Part shown: one piece after another, positions 1 through 5,052 of the stretch
How positions within the stretch are numbered: the stretch's first letter is position 1
Layout of the letters: each line of letters starts with the position of its first letter
From: CAZEYT01 sp964516295
GTDB taxonomy: Bacteria > Verrucomicrobiota > Verrucomicrobiia > Chthoniobacterales > Terrimicrobiaceae
Direction of reading: 5' to 3'
Length of the DNA stretch: 5,052 nt
Assembly (NCBI GenBank): GCA_964516295.1
Contig: CAZEYT010000118.1
Location: 1-5,052 of the forward strand
Notes under the pieces: generated by a model
Database searches by the model: none
Seen by the model: the letters and a program-made list of their open reading frames with translations, nothing else
What the model was told of the DNA's origin: nothing
Program-made: the position numbers and the translations under genes

Positions 1-42
1 GGGGAAAAACTTTTCAAAGCAATTCAAACTGCGGAACTCGGG

Positions 43-435
43 TTAACCGTCGGCGACGCGGCCGCGCAGTTTTTTGACTTCGCCGCGTTTGCGTTTGCTC
101 TCGACCAGCTGGCGTTTTGTTCCGCGTGAGCGTGTTGCCTTTTGGCGACGGGCCTTGGAGATCCCGGCCAGGCGGGCCTGTTTGCGCTCAGCGGCCCGGC
201 TTTCGAATTCCGCCAGCAGCCTCTCCATCGCCAGTTTCCGGTTCGTCACCTGAGACCGGCTGTCGGAAGCCGTGACCGAGACCCCGGTGGGAACGTGGCG
301 CAGCGTGCAGGCTGTGCTGACCTTGTTGACGTGCTGTCCACCGGGTCCGCTGCTGCGGGTGAAGCTCTCCTCCACGTCCCGGAGCAGGACCCCGCAACGG
401 CGTAGCCGCTCTTCGGTTGTCGAGTCTGGCTTCAT
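43..435 (-). CDS. Short class-I release-factor-like protein (GGQ domain, ribosome-rescue type, ArfB/mtRF-R-like)
   Basis: This 130-residue protein carries the peptidyl-tRNA hydrolysis signature of class I release factors: the run SSGPGGQHVNK has its GGQ at residues 32-34, in the context normal for RF-1-domain proteins. The codon-recognition domains of RF1/RF2 (about 350 residues) are absent. After the GGQ domain (about residues 12-75), residues 80-126 are very rich in Lys and Arg and end in KKLRGRV. This resembles the basic tail of ArfB (YaeJ), which enters the empty mRNA channel of stalled ribosomes. By family knowledge it should hydrolyse peptidyl-tRNA on ribosomes without a usable stop codon, in the cytoplasm. 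I chose the ATG at 435 because it gives the short N-terminus usual in the family. An in-frame TTG at 474 would add 13 residues. Neither start has a clear Shine-Dalgarno motif. It lies downstream of tRNA-Ala on the same strand, 136 bases away. Assignment to ArfB proper rather than a sister group of small release-factor-like proteins is uncertain. Confidence 0.85.
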   Translation of the reverse strand: MKPDSTTEERLRRCGVLLRDVEESFTRSSGPGGQHVNKVSTACTLRHVPTGVSVTASDSRSQVTNRKLAMERLLAEFESRAAERKQARLAGISKARRQKATRSRGTKRQLVESKRKRGEVKKLRGRVADG

Positions 436-571
436 GTTGAATCCGACTATGGCTGAACGCCCCGGCGTCTTCAATTCCGCGAAACGTCTGGTCTGTGTCT
501 TTGGTGGTCTGGCACGAGGCCCTCCGTAGGGTCTGGCTTGTTTTCAAGCTCTCAAAATACGGAAGAGGGAC

Positions 572-644
<73 letters not shown>

Positions 645-648
645 GGCA

Positions 649-684
649 GTCTGGAAATATGCCGCGGGGACCGTTGGGTGGCAA
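649..684 (-). promoter_or_regulatory. Probable sigma70-type promoter for tRNA-Ala
   Basis: Reading the minus strand, a TTGCCA -35 box (679-684, five of six consensus bases) is followed after exactly 17 bp by a CATATT -10 box (656-661, four of six). The expected start site is near 649, about five bases before the 5' end of the tRNA. The local A/T run in a GC-rich region supports the -10 call. The -35 box overlaps one arm of the hairpin behind the solute-binding gene. This is a pattern match only. Confidence 0.5.
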
Positions 685-701
685 TCACTTTTGTGGTTGC
701 C
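680..701 (-). terminator. Hairpin just after the solute-binding gene (possible terminator or 3'-end stem)
   Basis: An inverted repeat with 9-base arms and a 4-base loop lies three bases past the stop codon at 705. In minus-strand RNA the arms GGCAACCAC and GUGAUUGCC pair with one C-A mismatch. In plus-strand RNA the same position is a G-U wobble and the stem is unbroken. No U-tract follows on either strand, so it does not qualify as a standard rho-independent terminator. Its position suggests it ends or stabilises the mRNA before the tRNA promoter. Confidence 0.3.
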
Positions 702-704
702 CGG

Positions 705-1487
705 TCAGAAGTAAAACGGGAGACCGCGAGCCTCGAAGGCCGCTTTTTGATCGCTGAGGTATTTTTCGCCGAGGCGGTCGAAGCCGCCACTCGCGCGGAA
801 GGTGCGGAGGAATTCGTTGATCTGGGTGCGGAGCTCGTCGTTATTGAGTTGGACGGCGACGGCCCAGTTTTCCTTGCGTACGGGTTCAAGGATAGCGCGT
901 GTGGTCTCCGGGTGTTCCTGGGCGTTTTTCCAGACGCTCATTTGGTCATAGAGAAAAGCGTCGGCGCGTTTCTGCACGACTTCTAGAACGGCGGCGGATT
1001 CCTTGTCGACGGCGAGAATGCGGGCATGGCGAAGATTCGCGCGGGCCCAAACTTCTCCGGTGGTTCCTTGGCGGACGACGATCATGCGGCCGGCTTGGTC
1101 GATGTCCGCCGGGGTTTGGATCGGGGAGTCTTTCCCGGCGAGGAGAGCAAGGCCGATGGTCAGGTAGGGATCCGAAAACGAAACCGCAGTGCGACGTTCC
1201 GGCGTGTCGGTAACGGACGAAATGATGCAGTCGATCTTGCCGCTGGCGAGGGAGGGGATGAGTCCGGTGAAGGGGATGTTTTCAATGCGGACCGGGCGTC
1301 CTAGGCTCTCGCCGAGCGCGCGGGCGAGGTCGACGCTCACGCCCTCCGGCTGACCGGCCGTGTTGATGCTCTCGAATGGCGGGTAGGAGAGATCCATCCC
1401 GACGACAAGTTCATTCGAGGCCGTCGGCTTACTGCAGGAGGCGAGCAGGCCGGTGGCGAGGATGGCGGTGACCCAACGCAGGATCAT
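705..1487 (-). CDS. Family 3 extracellular solute-binding lipoprotein (amino-acid-type ABC transporter binding protein)
   Basis: This 260-residue protein starts with a lipoprotein signal peptide: R4, a hydrophobic stretch and the lipobox LASC, with the modified cysteine at C18. It should therefore be exported and lipid-anchored. The rest is a full-length bacterial solute-binding protein family 3 fold: VVGMDLSYPPFES at residues 28-40, the TPERR segment with R98 where family members bind a ligand carboxylate, FSDPY at 104-108, the GTTGE turn at 141-145, and YDQ around D181 where members often bind an amino group. An amino acid or similar small polar ligand is the best guess, but specificity cannot be read. 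The ATG was chosen because it begins the signal peptide and overlaps the upstream stop codon as ATGA (1484-1487). The longer frame from 1658 only antisenses or shifts through the preceding gene. No permease or ATPase gene is in the window, so it is either an orphan subunit or serves a transporter encoded elsewhere. Confidence 0.9.
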   Translation of the reverse strand: MILRWVTAILATGLLASCSKPTASNELVVGMDLSYPPFESINTAGQPEGVSVDLARALGESLGRPVRIENIPFTGLIPSLASGKIDCIISSVTDTPERRTAVSFSDPYLTIGLALLAGKDSPIQTPADIDQAGRMIVVRQGTTGEVWARANLRHARILAVDKESAAVLEVVQKRADAFLYDQMSVWKNAQEHPETTRAILEPVRKENWAVAVQLNNDELRTQINEFLRTFRASGGFDRLGEKYLSDQKAAFEARGLPFYF

Positions 1488-1966
1488 TCGCGGAAGATCG
1501 AGTTGCGCACCGCGGCGAGTTCGGTTTCTTCCATCAGCTTTCGAGTGACTCCCCGCAGGCGGCGTCCGAGCATGGAGGCGATGCCAATGAGGATCTGAAT
1601 CCCGGCGGCGGGGTAGTTGTTGATGAAATCCTCCAGATCTGCGCGGGGGATCACCCAATACTGTGCGGGCTCGATGGTGACGATCGAACAGACGGCACTT
1701 GCCGGATCGAAGAGATCGACTTCACCGACCCACTCGCCTTGGGAGATCTTTCCGAGAAGAATCTCGCGCCCTTCGTCATTGCGTCGGGCGTGGAGGAGTC
1801 CACTGATGATAAAAAACAACTTCCCATGCGGTTTGCCTTCGCGGATGAGCACGTCGCCGGGATTCGCAAGGTGAAAGCTGCCGTAGGAACTGAGCGTGTC
1901 GCGGTCTTCTTTGGTGAGTTCCGAGACAAGACCGACGCCGGGTAGATGCGGGGTGGTGAGCGACAT
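1484..1966 (-). CDS. Stand-alone cyclic-nucleotide-binding-domain protein (Crp-like fold, no HTH)
   Basis: This 160-residue protein is a cNMP-binding beta-barrel domain. It shows the hallmark segments FHLANPGDVLIREG (residues 31-44), KLFFIISGLLHA (49-60), QGEWVGEVDLF (76-86) and a final beta strand with AQYWVIPRADLEDF (101-114), followed by a long C-helix to the end. Crp/Fnr regulators are about 200-230 residues, with a helix-turn-helix after the C-helix; here the protein stops, so it is not a DNA-binding regulator of that type. In the phosphate-binding cassette, G81-E82 is kept, but the positions matching R82-S83 of E. coli CRP are V92-C93, so canonical cAMP binding is doubtful. The ATG at 1966 is preferred; a TTG at 1984 would add six residues. 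It is the first gene of a coupled pair with the solute-binding lipoprotein and is divergent from trkA. It may act through protein-protein contact, which is inference. Confidence 0.85.
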   Translation of the reverse strand: MSLTTPHLPGVGLVSELTKEDRDTLSSYGSFHLANPGDVLIREGKPHGKLFFIISGLLHARRNDEGREILLGKISQGEWVGEVDLFDPASAVCSIVTIEPAQYWVIPRADLEDFINNYPAAGIQILIGIASMLGRRLRGVTRKLMEETELAAVRNSIFRE

Positions 1967-2072
1967 GAAGTTGAGCAAACACAATTCGGACCCGGGAGCA
2001 AGAGTCGAATGCGGATCGCATCATCCGACGGTCTTGCAATCGCGGCAGGTTTCACCGAATGATCGCGGTCGG
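1967..2072. promoter_or_regulatory. Divergent intergenic region between the cNMP-fold gene and trkA
   Basis: These 106 bases must contain the transcription starts for both divergent units unless distant promoters read through. The plus strand has a weak candidate for trkA: TTGCAA (2034-2039), an 18-bp spacer, then AATGAT (2058-2063), each four of six to consensus. It would start transcription only about three bases before the trkA ATG, giving a nearly leaderless mRNA. No good minus-strand promoter is visible. Two small dyads are present: CGGAT/ATCCG with a 6-base loop (2012-2027), and ATTCGGAC/GTCGAAT with one bulged base (1984-2010). Either could be an operator, but both are short enough to arise by chance. 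Confidence 0.35.
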
Positions 2073-3422
2073 ATGAATATCGTGATCCTCGGGGCGGGGG
2101 AAATCGGCTTTTACATGGCCGAGCAATTGACCGCGAAAAACCACAATATCTGTGTCATTGAGACAAACGAGGAGGTGGCCCGCGCGGTGAGCGACAAGCT
2201 CGACGTCCGCGTCGTGACGGGAAATGGCACTTCGGTGACCGTGCTGGAGGAGGCCGGCATCGCGGAATGCGATGTGTTTTACGGACTGTCGAGCTCGGAC
2301 AATACCAATGTGGTTGCGGCTTCGATCGCCCGGCCACTCGGGGCCAAAATATCGATTGCACGGGTGCATGCCGATGTGCAGCAGGATCAGTGGCTTTTTG
2401 ATTTCCGCTCGCACTTTGGGGTGGATTATCTGTTCAGCTCCGAGCGACTCGCTGCGGTGGAGTTGGCGAAATACATTCGGAATCCGGACTGCCTGGTGGT
2501 CGAGGAAATCGCCCGCGGCCGGGTCGAGTTGCAGCAGACGAAGGTCTCGGCCAGCACGCCGGCGTGCGGAAAAGCCTTGCGCGATCTCAAGCTGCCGGCG
2601 CGGGTGAGGGTTGGGTCGATCCAGCGAAAAGACGAGGTTTTCATTCCCGATGGGGATGAGGTGCTTCAGGCCGGGGATGTCGTAACGCTCTTTGGAGCAA
2701 CAAATTTGCTCTCCGAGGCGGCGGCCGGCTTTCGGGATACGCGAGCTGGGATCGAACAGTCGCGGGTCGTGATTTTCGGCGGTGGCCAGTATGGCCTGGC
2801 GCTGGCCCAGATGCTCGAGGGCAGTCGCTTTCGCACGCGGATCTTTGAAAGCGATGCCAAGCGGTGCGCGGTTCTTTCGCGGCTTTTGCAACGGACGACT
2901 CTGATCCACGCGGATGGCACGTCGATGACTCAGCTTCGCGAGGAGCAGGTCGGTGAGGCAGACTTCTTCGTCGCCGCCACCGCGCAGGACGAGGACAACG
3001 TGATGACTTGTCTGCAGGCGAGGGACTTGGGGGTGAAGCATTGCGTGACATTGATTCACCGTGCGGATTATGCCGATGCGGTAATGCGGGCCGGGGCACG
3101 GCTCGGGATCCTCGGAGCGGTGAGCCCGCGTGTGGCAACGAGTCGCGAGCTCCTGCGGTTTACGGTCGAGCGTTCGGCAAATACACTTGTGACGCTGAAT
3201 GGCGGTTTGGAAGTGATGGAGTTCACGGTGGGTGAATCCAGCGGCCTAGCCGGACAGGCGGTCGCACAGATCAACTGGCCGAAAGGCAGTCTCCTGGTGT
3301 CGCTTACACGCGGGTCTTCCGCCTCGGTGCCGGCGGCGGCCGACGTCTTGCAAACCGGGGATGTGCTGGTGGCAATGGTGGCCCCGGTGGCGAAAAAGGC
3401 GTTTCATCGATTGCTCGGCTGA
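2073..3422 (+). CDS. trkA: TrkA, NAD-binding regulatory subunit of the Trk potassium uptake system
   Basis: TrkA is the peripheral cytoplasmic subunit that binds NAD(H) or ATP and gates the TrkH/TrkG channel. This 449-residue protein (E. coli TrkA has 458) has the full tandem layout: RCK-N1 (about 1-125), RCK-C1 (about 140-220), RCK-N2 (about 230-355) and RCK-C2 (about 367-447). Both Rossmann halves keep the glycine motif, G7-A-G9-E-I-G12 and G236-G-G238-Q-Y-G241, each followed by an acidic residue at the end of beta-2 (E30 and E259) that suits NAD ribose binding. The repeated segments GNGTSVTVLEE (50-60) and DGTSMTQLREE (281-291) show the internal duplication. I chose the ATG at 2073 because the family begins directly with MNIVILGAGEIG. 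The frame is open back to 1896, but that extension overlaps the divergent gene and has no family counterpart. No Shine-Dalgarno motif is seen. trkH follows two bases after the stop. Confidence 0.97.
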   Translation: MNIVILGAGEIGFYMAEQLTAKNHNICVIETNEEVARAVSDKLDVRVVTGNGTSVTVLEEAGIAECDVFYGLSSSDNTNVVAASIARPLGAKISIARVHADVQQDQWLFDFRSHFGVDYLFSSERLAAVELAKYIRNPDCLVVEEIARGRVELQQTKVSASTPACGKALRDLKLPARVRVGSIQRKDEVFIPDGDEVLQAGDVVTLFGATNLLSEAAAGFRDTRAGIEQSRVVIFGGGQYGLALAQMLEGSRFRTRIFESDAKRCAVLSRLLQRTTLIHADGTSMTQLREEQVGEADFFVAATAQDEDNVMTCLQARDLGVKHCVTLIHRADYADAVMRAGARLGILGAVSPRVATSRELLRFTVERSANTLVTLNGGLEVMEFTVGESSGLAGQAVAQINWPKGSLLVSLTRGSSASVPAAADVLQTGDVLVAMVAPVAKKAFHRLLG

Positions 3423-3424
3423 CC

Positions 3425-4894
3425 GTGAATTACCGGCTTCTCTGCAAAGTTCTTGGGTCGCTGGCGTTGCTGATGACGGCGGCGTTGCTGCTGTGCGAGG
3501 TCTATGGGTTTTTCATCGATGCGAAGGGGACCGGCACGCATCATGATTTCAGTTTGCTGAAGTCGGCCTTCGCGGCCGGTGTTGTGGGCGGATTGCTTGT
3601 GGCGATTGGCCGGTCGTCCGGCCGCGAGATTCTGAGAAAGGAAGCTATCGCCATCGTGGGACTGGGATGGTTGCTCTGTACGGTGCTGGGGGCTTTGCCG
3701 TTTGTGCTCGGCACACCGTCTCTGCACCCCGCTGCGGCGTTTTTTGAATCGGCCTCGGGATTTACAACGACGGGCTCGACGGCAATCGCGGATCTGAACG
3801 CCTTTCCGAACTCGATCCTGTTGTGGCGCGCAACGACGCAATGGCTGGGCGGAATGGGAATCCTGGTGCTGTTTGTCGCGCTGTTATCGTCGCTCGGTGT
3901 CGGGAGCAAGGCGCTCTTCCGCCACGAGTCGAGCGCGCAGATCGGCTATGGATTTCACGCGAGAATCCGGCAGACGGCACTCGGGCTGTGGAGTCTTTAC
4001 ACGGCGCTGACCGCACTGTGCGTGGCGGGTTTGGTTTTTCTTGACATGTCCTTCTTCGACGCGCTGCTGCACGCGTTCGCGGCGATCTCCACGGGAGGGT
4101 TCAGCCCGAAGAATGAGAGCCTCATGTTTTATCAGAGTGCGTGGATCGAGGTCTGGCTTTGCGTCTTCATGTTTCTCGGTGGTGCAAACTTTTTGTTGTT
4201 GGTGCGCGTGCTTCGCCGGGATGTGGCCGGGCTGCGGCGGGAGGAGGAATTTCGGGCCTATCTGGCGATCACGCTGGCGGCAACGGCGATCATTTCGCTG
4301 GATCTGATTTTCCGCTCCGGTGTGGCTCCGCTGGAGAGCTTGCGATGGAGCTCGTTTCAGGTCATTTCCATTCTGACCACGACCGGTTTTGTCTCCGCGG
4401 ATTACGATCTTTGGCCGCGGTTGTCCCAGGCCATTTTGGTTGTGCTGATGTTTATCGGCGGGTGTTCCGGATCAACCTCGGGAGGCATCAAAGTCGGGCG
4501 GATTGTGGTCCTCGTGAAAACAGCCGGCCAGCAACTGAAGAATTCGTTCCGCCCGAATCAGATCGTCCCGGTGAAGTTGAACGGTCAAATCTTGGAAGAG
4601 TCGCAGAAGGCGGCGGCTTTGTTTTTCATCGCACTGGCCGGAACCGCTGTCGGGGTTGGAACGCTGCTCGTCGCATGGAACGAGCCCGGAATCTCGCTAT
4701 TGGGGAGTTTCACATCGGTAACGGCGACCTTGTTCAACATCGGTCCCGGCTTGGCCGAGGTCGGGGCGACAAAAAACTTCGCCTTCTTTACTCCGACGTC
4801 CCACATGATCCTTGGCCTTCTGATGTTGCTCGGTCGGCTGGAATTCTTTGCTTTGCTCGTCCTACTGATGCCTGCGCTCTGGCGGCGGTATTGA
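3425..4894 (+). CDS. trkH: TrkH/TrkG family potassium uptake transmembrane subunit
   Basis: This 489-residue integral membrane protein (E. coli TrkH has 483) is the K+ translocating subunit of the Trk system in the inner membrane. Four membrane-pore-membrane repeats can be followed by their selectivity-filter loops: SGFTTTGS (111-118), ISTGGFS (221-227), LTTTGF (317-322) and FNIGPG (437-442). The flexible gating loop inside the membrane after the third filter is present as GGCSGSTSGGIK (345-356). The conserved arginine of the last membrane helix, which faces the pore in TrkH and KtrB, is R471 in GRLEFF. The start is a GTG two bases after the trkA stop (TGACCGTG), with no Shine-Dalgarno motif, so translation probably depends on ribosomes finishing trkA. 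The length and N-terminus MNYRLLCKVLG fit the family. Nothing is missing or broken. Confidence 0.97.
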   Translation: MNYRLLCKVLGSLALLMTAALLLCEVYGFFIDAKGTGTHHDFSLLKSAFAAGVVGGLLVAIGRSSGREILRKEAIAIVGLGWLLCTVLGALPFVLGTPSLHPAAAFFESASGFTTTGSTAIADLNAFPNSILLWRATTQWLGGMGILVLFVALLSSLGVGSKALFRHESSAQIGYGFHARIRQTALGLWSLYTALTALCVAGLVFLDMSFFDALLHAFAAISTGGFSPKNESLMFYQSAWIEVWLCVFMFLGGANFLLLVRVLRRDVAGLRREEEFRAYLAITLAATAIISLDLIFRSGVAPLESLRWSSFQVISILTTTGFVSADYDLWPRLSQAILVVLMFIGGCSGSTSGGIKVGRIVVLVKTAGQQLKNSFRPNQIVPVKLNGQILEESQKAAALFFIALAGTAVGVGTLLVAWNEPGISLLGSFTSVTATLFNIGPGLAEVGATKNFAFFTPTSHMILGLLMLLGRLEFFALLVLLMPALWRRY

Positions 4895-4947
4895 GGGATC
4901 GGGATCGCCAGGAAGCTCAGCGAGGTTGCCGCTGGCCGCCGCCCGGA

Positions 4948-5052
<105 letters not shown>

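Noticed and set aside
1..42. Terminator or gene end at the left edge
   Set aside because: The A/T-rich stretch has no stable inverted repeat, and no coding frame of useful length can be seen.
536..549. GCTTG/CAAGC hairpin between the tRNA and the release-factor gene as a tRNA terminator
   Set aside because: The stem is only 5 bp with a 4-base loop and no U-tract follows on the minus strand.
1488..1658. Longer version of the solute-binding protein starting at 1658
   Set aside because: The extra 57 residues lie in a second frame inside the cNMP-fold gene and look like shadow sequence rich in Arg, Pro and His; the lipoprotein signal begins exactly at the ATG at 1487.
1896..2072. N-terminal extension of trkA up to an ATG at 1896 or 1965
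   Set aside because: The added residues overlap the divergent cNMP-fold gene (or its start) and have no counterpart in TrkA, which begins directly with the first Rossmann strand at the ATG at 2073.
2052..3059. 335-residue open frame antisense to trkA
   Set aside because: It lies entirely opposite a well-recognised gene, has no recognisable domain, and stays open because of the high GC bias at third positions.
4879..4911. CTGGCG/CGCCAG inverted repeat around the end of trkH as a terminator
   Set aside because: The stem is only 6 bp with a 21-base loop and no T-tract follows.

Overview
The window holds five convincing protein genes, one tRNA gene and the start of a tandem repeat array. It looks like a GC-rich, Gram-negative-type bacterial chromosome: there is a lipoprotein signal peptide on a solute-binding protein, codon use is strongly G/C at third positions, and several antisense frames stay open only because of that bias. 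I lean towards Verrucomicrobiota (PVC group) from the general look of the proteins, the lack of Shine-Dalgarno motifs and the intergenic repeat. That placement is an impression, not something the sequence proves.

Left part, minus strand (1-1966). In transcription order this side reads: a stand-alone cyclic-nucleotide-binding-fold protein (1966-1484), a family 3 solute-binding lipoprotein whose ATG overlaps the previous stop codon (1487-705), a tRNA-Ala with anticodon CGC (644-572) behind a plausible promoter of its own, and a short GGQ-containing release-factor-like protein of the ribosome-rescue type (435-43).

Middle (1967-2072). A 106-bp intergenic region separates the cyclic-nucleotide-binding gene from the divergently read trk genes. 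It must carry the starts of both transcripts, but no strong promoter stands out.

Right part, plus strand (2073-4894). trkA (two-RCK NAD-binding regulatory subunit) and trkH (membrane K+ translocating subunit) are two bases apart and should form one operon that makes a complete Trk-type potassium uptake system. All four pore-loop signatures and both Rossmann nucleotide motifs are present.

Right edge (4948-5052). A perfect tandem array starts 54 bases after trkH and runs off the window. It has six copies of an 8-mer followed by at least seven copies of the same unit shortened to a 7-mer. The 8-mer block fits the canonical G-quadruplex pattern.

The most interesting items are the repeat array with its clean switch of period, and the translationally coupled pair of a cNMP-fold protein (no DNA-binding domain, no canonical phosphate-binding Arg) and an orphan solute-binding lipoprotein beside a potassium uptake operon.
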